5,248 nucleotides of DNA, from NCBI GenBank assembly GCA_947624095.1, contig CANQIR010000071.1, positions 1 through 5,248 on the forward strand. The letters are read 5' to 3'. This DNA comes from an uncultured Bacilli bacterium. Lineage in GTDB: Bacteria; Bacillota_I; Bacilli_A; RF39; UBA660. Positions 1 through 5,248 of the stretch are shown one piece after another (position 1 is the first letter of the stretch; the number at the start of each line of letters is the position of its first letter). A program made the position numbers and the translations under genes. Below the pieces are notes generated by a model. It saw only the letters and a list, made by a program, of their open reading frames with translations. It was not told the origin of the DNA and made no database searches.

Positions 1-2
1 TA

Positions 3-1604
3 TCATGCGGCTATGGGGCGGTAGCAACAGTGGAGAATGCTGTATCGGATATTTTTACGGGTAAAGAGATGACTTTCCAAGAAGCGAGGGTTTATGCATT
101 AGCTAGTGGTGATTTTGGAGTATTCTCAGCGTTTTCTTCAAAGGCTGTGGAAGGAGAAATTGATTATACATTTATTATTTCAACAATAGTTGGAGTGATT
201 GCTTTATATGTATTTATCTCTTTCTGTTTAGATTTAGGAGTAAGAGCTGCTAAGTTAGCATATTTTCAAATGATAGCACCTTTACCAATTGTAATGAAGA
301 TATTACCTAAAAGTGGGAAGGTATTTGATACTTGGTTAAAGAAAACTTTACATACTTTCTTAGAGGTATTTATTAGGATTTTGATTATATATTTTGTGGT
401 ATATTTGGTATGTAATTTACCTGATTTTACAAATAATTTCTGGGTTAATCCAGGAACTAATCAACAGGTTACAATGTCAGATGGTATTCAATTATTTGCT
501 AAAGTATTTATTATCTTAGGTTTAATAATCTTTGCTAAACAAGCACCGAAGTTAATTAGTGAGATGTTTGGTATAGATGGTGGTAGTCTTAAATTGGGAA
601 TCAGAGAAAAGCTTGCAGATGCTGGTGTTATGCGAGGAGCAGCTGCTATTGGAGCTGGTGTTCAAACAGCGGTTAATAACTGGAATAATCAAAAAGGATG
701 GCGAAGATTTACAAGTGCTGTTGGTGGTTTAGGTAGTGGAGCTGCGAGAGGATTTAATGGAGCTAAGGATGCGAAAACATTTAGTGCAATGAATAAGGCA
801 AGAGCGGATGCAGTAGCTAATGCAACAGCGAGAAGGGAGCAACGTAAGGAAAGACGAAATTACTTAAATAGTATGACTGATAAAGATGGTAATGAAATGA
901 GTTGGCTTGGTGCAAGAGTTGCTAATGCTGGTGATAGTATTAGAAGTTGGGCAGGGCTTGGACCTAGTACGGCAGAATATGAAACATACGATAAAATACA
1001 AAAACAAGAGAAATCTATCAAAGAAGCTACAGAAAAATTATTTGCCAAGTATGATAAGAAGGCTTTCTTGGAAAATATGAATGGTAAGTTTAAAGGCGAT
1101 GATGATGGTAGAATTCAAGGATTGTGGGAAAAGTATATATCTGCTAGCGGTTATGGTATGAGCTATGGTGAAGCAGAAGCCCAACTTAAACAAATGCAAG
1201 CTAGAGATGTATCTAGTTTATCAGAAGCTGAACAAGTTGAACATGCAAGAGATGTAAAAGCAATGGAATCAATGCTTGCCCAACTTAAAAAGAAGAGTCT
1301 TATTAAGTTAGAAAATGAAATCTATAGTTCTCGTAATAGATCTGATTTATCTGGTACGATATTAGCTAATATGGATGTTGGTGAAGTTCGAGAAGTTGCG
1401 GCGAAGGTTGATGTGTTTGCGGAAGAATTTAAACGTAGTGGTATTACAACTGATGTTGATGGCAATCCAATTGCTTTCGATCCACGGGCTGCTGGTAAAT
1501 CTAGTGATGATATTGCAACAGCAATGGGTAATCGAAAGACAAAGATTGCACAAGAAATTGAAAGACAGAAGAGAAGAGAAGCAGCAACTAAAGGTGGTAA
1601 GTAA
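3..1604 (+). CDS. VirB6/TrbL-like conjugation channel membrane protein, 5' partial
   Basis: Probable polytopic inner-membrane component of a type IV secretion channel (VirB6/TrbL-like). The frame is open to the left edge: nine more codons precede the GTG at 30, which lacks a convincing ribosome-binding site, so the true start lies upstream. Numbering from that GTG, hydrophobic segments lie at about 48-67, 75-92 (possibly re-entrant, with APLP), 108-130 and 155-171. The motif FAKQAPKLISEMFG (168-181), followed by a Gly/Ala-rich stretch (about 185-245), resembles the end of the membrane domain in TrbL/VirB6 proteins of Gram-positive elements. Residues 180-524 form a hydrophilic, helix-prone, lysine/arginine-rich tail, presumably cytoplasmic. 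VirB6 relatives usually have five or more membrane helices, so some are probably missing upstream. The stop TAA shares one base with the next ATG (TAATG), suggesting translational coupling. The assignment rests on topology, the motif and the neighbours; a more exact family is uncertain. Confidence 0.75.
   Translation, partial: SCGYGAVATVENAVSDIFTGKEMTFQEARVYALASGDFGVFSAFSSKAVEGEIDYTFIISTIVGVIALYVFISFCLDLGVRAAKLAYFQMIAPLPIVMKILPKSGKVFDTWLKKTLHTFLEVFIRILIIYFVVYLVCNLPDFTNNFWVNPGTNQQVTMSDGIQLFAKVFIILGLIIFAKQAPKLISEMFGIDGGSLKLGIREKLADAGVMRGAAAIGAGVQTAVNNWNNQKGWRRFTSAVGGLGSGAARGFNGAKDAKTFSAMNKARADAVANATARREQRKERRNYLNSMTDKDGNEMSWLGARVANAGDSIRSWAGLGPSTAEYETYDKIQKQEKSIKEATEKLFAKYDKKAFLENMNGKFKGDDDGRIQGLWEKYISASGYGMSYGEAEAQLKQMQARDVSSLSEAEQVEHARDVKAMESMLAQLKKKSLIKLENEIYSSRNRSDLSGTILANMDVGEVREVAAKVDVFAEEFKRSGITTDVDGNPIAFDPRAAGKSSDDIATAMGNRKTKIAQEIERQKRREAATKGGK
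1591..1597 (+). promoter_or_regulatory. Ribosome-binding site for the 163-residue unknown gene
   Basis: AAGGTGG lies six bases before the ATG at 1604. It also encodes the final lysine/glycine residues of the upstream VirB6-like protein. It supports ATG 1604 as the start and indicates coupled translation across the TAATG junction. Confidence 0.6.
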
Positions 1605-2095
1605 TGTATATTAATCAAAGAGAAGTTAATGCTTACGACAAGATGTTAGAAAAGATAAGTAATTTATCAGAAGCATTAGATGGATATCTGAAAGGGGAAG
1701 GTAGTTATAGTAATTATGCGGTTGTGATATTAGCGGGTAAAAGATTAACTTTAGGAGAAGCTAGCATATATCTTTCAATATTAAAGAAAAATGCTAAACC
1801 TGAGGATATTCCAAGAATAGTTCAATTAGAAAGAGAACTATTACGACTGGTTAAAAAAGTAAAGACGCAGTTAATGCTCTATGCAGGTAGTGATAGAGAG
1901 CTTTCCGAAATAAAAAGATGTTTAGATTCTTTAGTATTAGAATTAAGATATGGATTAGATTTGGTAGCTGTTAAAAAAGCTAGGATTGACGCTAAAAAAG
2001 TATATGGCCTTACTTGGGAAGATGTGGAAGATTTAGAAATAGAGATTAAGGCTCGGAGAGCAGAAATGGATGTTAAAAAGGGATTTAGATTTTAA
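1604..2095 (+). CDS. Unknown soluble helical protein of a conjugation operon (163 aa)
   Basis: I do not recognise this protein. It has no signal peptide and no membrane segment. Nearly the whole chain reads as amphipathic helix rich in Leu, Lys, Glu and Arg, with a probable coiled-coil or helical-bundle stretch at about 66-130. Its N-terminal part carries GKRLTLGEASIY (45-56), which resembles GKEMTFQEARVY in the membrane-proximal part of the preceding protein. The C-terminal end is strongly charged, ending KKGFRF. It has one cysteine (106). The start ATG overlaps the virB6-like stop by one base and has a good ribosome-binding site; 16 bases separate its stop from the next gene. Codon use matches its neighbours and the gene is intact. 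Its position between virB6-like and prgI-like genes suggests a cytoplasmic accessory of the channel, perhaps a chaperone or a protein that binds the VirB6 tail, but that is inference only. Confidence 0.85.
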   Translation: MYINQREVNAYDKMLEKISNLSEALDGYLKGEGSYSNYAVVILAGKRLTLGEASIYLSILKKNAKPEDIPRIVQLERELLRLVKKVKTQLMLYAGSDRELSEIKRCLDSLVLELRYGLDLVAVKKARIDAKKVYGLTWEDVEDLEIEIKARRAEMDVKKGFRF

Positions 2096-2100
2096 AAAGT

Positions 2101-2107
2101 GGGTGAG
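2101..2107 (+). promoter_or_regulatory. Ribosome-binding site fixing the GTG start of the PrgI-like gene
   Basis: GGGTGAG lies four bases before GTG 2112. An in-frame TAA (2109-2111) sits directly upstream of that GTG, so translation cannot begin earlier. The next in-frame ATG (2151) would remove the polar N-terminal segment. Together these fix a non-ATG start. Confidence 0.6.
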
Positions 2108-2111
2108 ATAA

Positions 2112-2447
2112 GTGAATAGATATTTAATACCAGCAAATTCTAAAAAGTCAATGATGATTTTAGGATTTTTGACGATGTTTGATGCAGTGATACTAGGAAT
2201 AGGAATTGCATTTTCAGTAGCAATGTTAGCTTTTATAAAGTCAAATAGTATGTGGTTGTTACTATTAGAGCTAACACCAGGGTTGGTGGCATTACTGTTA
2301 GTAATGCCGGTACCTCCTTATCATAATGTAATGACTTTGATTGGCAATATATATAGATTTTATACTGGGAGAAGACAGTATTATTGGAAAGGTTGGTGTG
2401 TGTGTGATGATCCAGAAAGAAGAAGCAGTCGCCGTAAAAACTTCTAG
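2112..2447 (+). CDS. PrgI/TcpE-like (VirB3-equivalent) conjugation membrane protein
   Basis: A 111-residue membrane protein matching the size and layout of the PrgI/TcpE group, which serves as the VirB3-like partner of VirB4 in Gram-positive conjugation systems. A short polar N-terminus (NRYLIPANSKKS) is followed by two hydrophobic helices at about 24-42 and 48-67, a Pro-rich turn (MPVPPY, 65-70), and a cytoplasmic tail with the aromatic/basic pattern YRFYTGRRQYYWKGW (81-95), of the kind seen before the C-terminus of these proteins. The tail ends in a CxC pair (96, 98) and a basic stretch. The start is GTG, forced by an in-frame stop immediately upstream. The end overlaps the start of the next gene by about 40-50 bases in another frame. 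Placement directly before the VirB4 genes is the usual order and strengthens the call. PrgI and TcpE labels cannot be separated from the sequence alone. Confidence 0.75.
   Translation: MNRYLIPANSKKSMMILGFLTMFDAVILGIGIAFSVAMLAFIKSNSMWLLLLELTPGLVALLLVMPVPPYHNVMTLIGNIYRFYTGRRQYYWKGWCVCDDPERRSSRRKNF
2386..2392 (+). promoter_or_regulatory. Ribosome-binding site for the VirB4 N-terminal-domain gene
   Basis: GGAAAGG inside the end of the prgI-like gene is the only purine-rich site near the next start. Spacing from its last base is 5 bases to GTG 2398, 11 to GTG 2404 and 14 to ATG 2407. On spacing alone a GTG start is plausible; on codon preference ATG 2407 is. The choice changes the protein by three residues at most. 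Confidence 0.4.
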
Positions 2448-2982
2448 TAAGTATACGGAAGATTGGTTACCAATTAAACAAATAATGAATGGGATGATTC
2501 AACTAGATAATGGGTATTATGTAACAGGTATTAAGATAGCTCCTAAAAATATATTTATTCTTGATCAGGGGAGTCAAGATGGAATTATATTTAATTTAAG
2601 AAATTTTTATAATATGATTGATTATGAATTTTGGTTAGTAGTAGCTGATAGACCAGTAGATATTAATATTTATTTATCACAATTACAATTATTATATTCA
2701 AGAACTAATAGTGGAATTATTAGAAAGTTAATTATGCAAGATATTAATAAAGCTAATATGTTTATGGGGGCAGAATATAATGTAGTTGATACTGAATATT
2801 ATATCTTGTTTAAAGAAAAAAGAATGGAAATTATTCAAAAAAGGATTCATAATTTAATCGGGGCATTAGCTAATTGTTCGATAAATTCGACACAAATATC
2901 TAATGCGGATATTAGGATGCTTTTAGATAATTTCTTAAATGGGGGAGTTAAATCGACACTTGGGACGGTGATGCCTGTATGA
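2407..2982 (+). CDS. TraD/TrsD-like protein: separate VirB4 N-terminal domain
   Basis: A 191-residue soluble protein that looks like the N-terminal domain of a VirB4/TraE ATPase encoded as its own gene. The opening pattern YTEDWLPIKQIMNGMIQLDN (16-35), followed by GYYVTGIKIAP, resembles the first beta strands of Gram-positive VirB4-like proteins, where a similar 'D-W/F-L-P-I-K-x-I-x-N-G-x-I' stretch precedes the strand that meets PrgI/VirB3. No Walker motif is present and none is expected in this domain. Helices rich in Ile, Lys and Asn follow to the C-terminus. From established knowledge, pSK41/pGO1- and pIP501-type systems also have a small TraD/TrsD gene just before the TraE/TrsE ATPase. 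The gene ends in ATGA, overlapping the ATPase start, so the two are probably made together in near-equal amounts and act as one unit. ATG 2407 is chosen; GTG 2398 or 2404 are alternatives, and a longer TTG start at 2341 is unlikely. Confidence 0.75.
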   Translation: MIQKEEAVAVKTSSKYTEDWLPIKQIMNGMIQLDNGYYVTGIKIAPKNIFILDQGSQDGIIFNLRNFYNMIDYEFWLVVADRPVDINIYLSQLQLLYSRTNSGIIRKLIMQDINKANMFMGAEYNVVDTEYYILFKEKRMEIIQKRIHNLIGALANCSINSTQISNADIRMLLDNFLNGGVKSTLGTVMPV

Positions 2983-4763
2983 GTTTAAAAAGTGAGATTG
3001 CTCCGAAAGGATTAAATTTTAAACCAACGGAATTTATGGTTGGTGATAAGTATGCAACAATATTGACGGTTATTTCTTATCCAAAATATATTGATTATGG
3101 ATATTTATCTAATTTAACTAATTTATCGGGTGTAAAGATAGTTATTAAACATATACCAATTGAATTTTCAACATTATCTAAGATGTTAAATAAAGAGATT
3201 GCTGATTTAAAGATGCGTTATCAAACGGAAAATGATAAGACAACCCAAGAGAGGATTAGACAAGACTATGAGTCTTTGGAACAATTTATTCAAATGCTTG
3301 CTTCAACTCAAGCAAGGATTTATGATTTTCAAATGCATATGATGATTGTTGCTGATAGCGAAGAAGAATTGGAAATGAAGAAAATGCAACTTAAGAGTTT
3401 TATCGATGCTTTGGGAATGAATGCGGTACCTTTAATGTTTGAACAAGAAAAGGTATTAAAATCAATTATTCCAATATTTCCTAAACAAGATATTGAAAAT
3501 AGAATTGGGACACCGATACCTTCAGTTACAATTGCAGCAATGTATCCATTTGTTTTTGATAGTATTAAGGATCCAGAAAATGCAATGTTACTTGGTGTAG
3601 ATTTCTCGGGTGGAGTTGTATTATTCAATCAATTCTTATATAAGATTAAAAGAGAACATAATAGAAATAATGCTAATATGATTATTTTAGGTACTTCTGG
3701 TAGTGGTAAATCAACGGCAGCGAAGTTATTACTTAGAAGTCATATTAGAAATGGTTATAAGATTGTTGCAATTGATCCAGAAGGTGAACTGGAAGAAATG
3801 TGTAAGACGATGAATGGTAGTTTCCTTGATTTAGGTAAGGGTGGAGATTTCGGAATGATTAATCCACTGGAAATTGTAGTAGATGCTGATGAAGATGAGA
3901 TTGAACAAGGTTTAGGATATACTGTTTTAACGAGAACTATTCAGTCTTTAAAGGCTTTTATGAAATATTATTCACCTTCAATAGAAGATGATGTACTTAC
4001 AATGTTTAGTGAGGTAGTACAAGATACTTATAAACGTTTTAAAATAGATTATGACTCGGATTTTAGAGTATTAACTAGTCAAGATTATCCAACTTTTGAT
4101 GATGTTTATGCAACAATTAAAGGACGACTTTTATCAATGCCAGAAATGACTCACGAAAAAGATATAATGGAAAGATTAGAGATAAAAGTAAGACCTTTAG
4201 TAAAGGAATTAAGATATTATTTTACGGGACATACGACATTAAAAAATGATAGTGATTTAATTGTATTTAATATAAAAGAGTTAATGACGGCTGATGAAAA
4301 TATAAGAAATGCTTTATTCTTTAATATATTGAAATATGCTTGGGGATTATGTCTTGATAAGGAATTAACATCTGTACTTTGTGTAGATGAAGCACACGTA
4401 TTACTATCTAGTCGAAATGAATTAGGGGCAGAATTCTTAGCACAGATTCAAAGACGTAGTAGAAAGTATAATGCGGGGACGATTATTATTACTCAACAAC
4501 CGACAGATTTTGCAGCACCTAATTTAATAATGCATGGTAAAGCAATATTTGATAATGCTTCTTATTATTTGATAATGGGACTTAAGAAACAAGCGGTTGA
4601 GGATTTAGCGTTATTAATTGATTTAAATGAAAATGAAATGGATGGAATTAAATATTATAATCAAGGAGAAGCCTTATTTGTATGTGGAAGTAGAAGAATG
4701 AGGATTAGAATTATTTGTACACAAGAGGAATTAGATTCCTTTGGTGCAGGTGGGGGATTATAA
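2979..4763 (+). CDS. VirB4/TraE-family conjugation ATPase
   Basis: The motor ATPase of the secretion channel, acting at the cytoplasmic face of the membrane to drive channel assembly and substrate transfer. Of 594 residues, about 1-200 are the alpha/beta and coiled-coil region preceding the motor (long charged helix about 64-112). GVDFSGGVVLFNQF (206-219) leads into the RecA-like domain. Walker A is GTSGSGKST (238-246, Lys244). The VirB4-typical IDPEGE follows at 265-270 and INPLEIV at 294-300. Walker B is SVLCVDEAH (465-473, Asp470-Glu471). RRSRKYNAGTIIITQQPTDF (492-511) is the conserved sensor/arginine region of VirB4. All key residues are present. The protein is shorter than typical single-chain VirB4 of about 800 residues; adding the upstream 191-residue protein gives about 785. 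ATG 2979 overlaps the previous stop (ATGA); the frame is closed by TAA at 2949-2951, so the start cannot lie further upstream. No strong ribosome-binding site is visible, consistent with re-initiation. Confidence 0.95.
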   Translation: MSLKSEIAPKGLNFKPTEFMVGDKYATILTVISYPKYIDYGYLSNLTNLSGVKIVIKHIPIEFSTLSKMLNKEIADLKMRYQTENDKTTQERIRQDYESLEQFIQMLASTQARIYDFQMHMMIVADSEEELEMKKMQLKSFIDALGMNAVPLMFEQEKVLKSIIPIFPKQDIENRIGTPIPSVTIAAMYPFVFDSIKDPENAMLLGVDFSGGVVLFNQFLYKIKREHNRNNANMIILGTSGSGKSTAAKLLLRSHIRNGYKIVAIDPEGELEEMCKTMNGSFLDLGKGGDFGMINPLEIVVDADEDEIEQGLGYTVLTRTIQSLKAFMKYYSPSIEDDVLTMFSEVVQDTYKRFKIDYDSDFRVLTSQDYPTFDDVYATIKGRLLSMPEMTHEKDIMERLEIKVRPLVKELRYYFTGHTTLKNDSDLIVFNIKELMTADENIRNALFFNILKYAWGLCLDKELTSVLCVDEAHVLLSSRNELGAEFLAQIQRRSRKYNAGTIIITQQPTDFAAPNLIMHGKAIFDNASYYLIMGLKKQAVEDLALLIDLNENEMDGIKYYNQGEALFVCGSRRMRIRIICTQEELDSFGAGGGL

Positions 4764-4770
4764 TTTAGTA

Positions 4771-4780
4771 AGGGAGTGAT
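4771..4780 (+). promoter_or_regulatory. Strong ribosome-binding site for the last, truncated gene
   Basis: AGGGAGTGAT matches the anti-Shine-Dalgarno consensus AGGAGGTGAT at eight of ten positions, with its GGGAG core seven bases from ATG 4784. It is the best ribosome-binding site in the window. It confirms that the open frame running off the right edge is a real gene and that its start is ATG 4784. Confidence 0.7.
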
Positions 4781-4783
4781 TTT

Positions 4784-5248
4784 ATGATAGATGAAGATGA
4801 TATTGAACGGGATTCATCTGATTTAGAAACTGAAAATCCTCCTTTTTTTGATGGTGAAAATACTGCTCCTTCAGATACGGCAGTACCAGAAAGTGGACCA
4901 GAAGAAGTACCGGAAGATGTACAAGCTTCAAGGAATAGGGGAAATTTTGGTAAAGGAATAGGTCGTTTAGGGAACTTTGGTTTTGGTAATAGAAATATGG
5001 AAATGCAAAAAAAGATTCGAAAAGGTAGACAAGAGGAAGATAAACCAAAACAAAAGAGTAAACCAGTAACAAATAATGATGAAGAAAGTAATGAGAATAC
5101 TGAAGAACAACCAAAGAGAAGTTTATTTAATTTAAGAAAGAAAGAAAAAGATAAAAAGTCTGATGCGATGGAGACTTTAAAGAATATAAAGCATCCTCTT
5201 ACAGGTGATAATAAGCTGTTACAGTTATTATTAAAACCACAAGTATTA
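4784..5248 (+). CDS. Conjugation protein with disordered charged N-terminus, 3' partial
   Basis: An open frame of 155 codons with no stop before the window ends, so the gene is truncated. The visible part has no signal peptide, no membrane helix and no recognisable domain. It is low-complexity and presumably disordered: an acidic Pro/Glu/Ser-rich segment (1-47); a Gly/Phe/Asn/Arg segment with two GNFG units (51-71); a basic Lys/Gln region (76-94); an acidic Asn/Glu patch (97-109); and a basic patch (110-126). It then becomes ordered-looking near HPLTGDNKLLQLLLKPQ (137-153), which could precede a membrane helix just beyond the edge. In many Gram-positive elements the gene after the VirB4 ATPase encodes a bitopic peptidoglycan hydrolase (NlpC/P60, CHAP or lytic transglycosylase, VirB1-like) with a cytoplasmic N-terminus. 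That role fits the position but cannot be seen here. A VirB8-like or other channel protein remains possible. The gene starts 20 bases after the ATPase stop with a strong ribosome-binding site. Confidence 0.8.
   Translation, partial: MIDEDDIERDSSDLETENPPFFDGENTAPSDTAVPESGPEEVPEDVQASRNRGNFGKGIGRLGNFGFGNRNMEMQKKIRKGRQEEDKPKQKSKPVTNNDEESNENTEEQPKRSLFNLRKKEKDKKSDAMETLKNIKHPLTGDNKLLQLLLKPQVL

Noticed and set aside
30..32. GTG at 30 as the true start of the VirB6-like gene
   Set aside because: The frame stays open to the window edge, no good ribosome-binding site precedes the GTG, and the membrane helix count suggests missing N-terminal sequence.
1322..1618. Minus- and plus-strand frames overlapping the end of the VirB6-like gene
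   Set aside because: They lie inside a well-supported gene, have no ribosome-binding site or plausible protein, and look like shadows.
2398..2450. Programmed frameshift fusing the PrgI-like protein to the VirB4 N-domain
   Set aside because: VirB3-VirB4 fusions exist elsewhere, but the needed shift is +1, no convincing slippery site is present (TAAAAAC near 2435 would support only -1 and is not canonical), and the second gene has its own starts and ribosome-binding site.
2949..2982. Recent frameshift or sequencing error splitting one virB4 gene
   Set aside because: The ATPase frame is closed by TAA at 2949-2951, the junction is a clean ATGA overlap, and other Gram-positive systems have the same two-gene arrangement.
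2980..2982. TGA read as tryptophan (Mycoplasma-type code)
   Set aside because: Reading through adds only two residues before TAA, no other gene has an in-frame TGA, and every Trp is TGG.
3329..3628. Minus-strand frame of 99 codons inside the VirB4 ATPase gene
   Set aside because: It is antisense to a strongly supported conserved gene, and no independent signal supports its expression.
4764..4783. Terminator or promoter between the ATPase and last gene
   Set aside because: The 20-base gap holds only the ribosome-binding site; no hairpin with a T-run and no -35/-10 pair is visible.
4782..5114. Minus-strand frame of 110 codons, rich in Leu/Tyr/Phe/His
   Set aside because: It is antisense to the last gene, which has a strong ribosome-binding site and plausible protein; the odd composition is what the reverse of a purine-rich coding strand gives.

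Overview
The window is a fragment of a type IV secretion (conjugation) operon from an AT-rich, Gram-positive-type bacterium, most likely carried on an integrative conjugative element or a conjugative plasmid. All genes lie on the + strand and are packed with 1-50 base overlaps or gaps of no more than 20 bases. I see no tRNA, rRNA, CRISPR array, IS element, terminator or clear promoter, so the window is best read as the middle of one long transcript. Frequent AGA arginine codons, AT-rich third positions and purine-rich ribosome-binding sites point to a low-GC Firmicutes or Bacilli-like host. Trp is always TGG and no gene has an in-frame TGA, so the standard bacterial code applies and Mycoplasma/Spiroplasma-type code is unlikely. 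A finer taxonomic placement is not supportable from this sequence alone.

Layout from left to right: (1) a VirB6/TrbL-like polytopic membrane protein, cut at its 5' end by the window, with an unusually long cytoplasmic tail of about 340 residues; (2) a 163-residue soluble helical protein that I do not recognise; (3) a 111-residue two-helix membrane protein of the PrgI/TcpE (VirB3-like) type; (4) a protein of about 191 residues that looks like a detached N-terminal domain of VirB4 (comparable to TraD/TrsD of Gram-positive plasmids); (5) a 594-residue VirB4/TraE ATPase with intact Walker A and B motifs; (6) the first 155 codons of a gene running off the right edge, whose visible part is a charged, disordered, low-complexity leader.

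How they fit together: the VirB6-like and PrgI-like proteins would form the inner-membrane channel, and the two VirB4 pieces would form the ATPase that docks on it and powers assembly and DNA/protein transfer. By analogy with the gene order of other Gram-positive conjugative elements, the truncated last gene could be the cell-wall hydrolase (VirB1-like) or another bitopic channel protein, but its diagnostic domain is outside the window. The least explained items are the unknown helical gene between virB6 and prgI, the two-gene VirB4, and the charge-patterned leader of the last gene.
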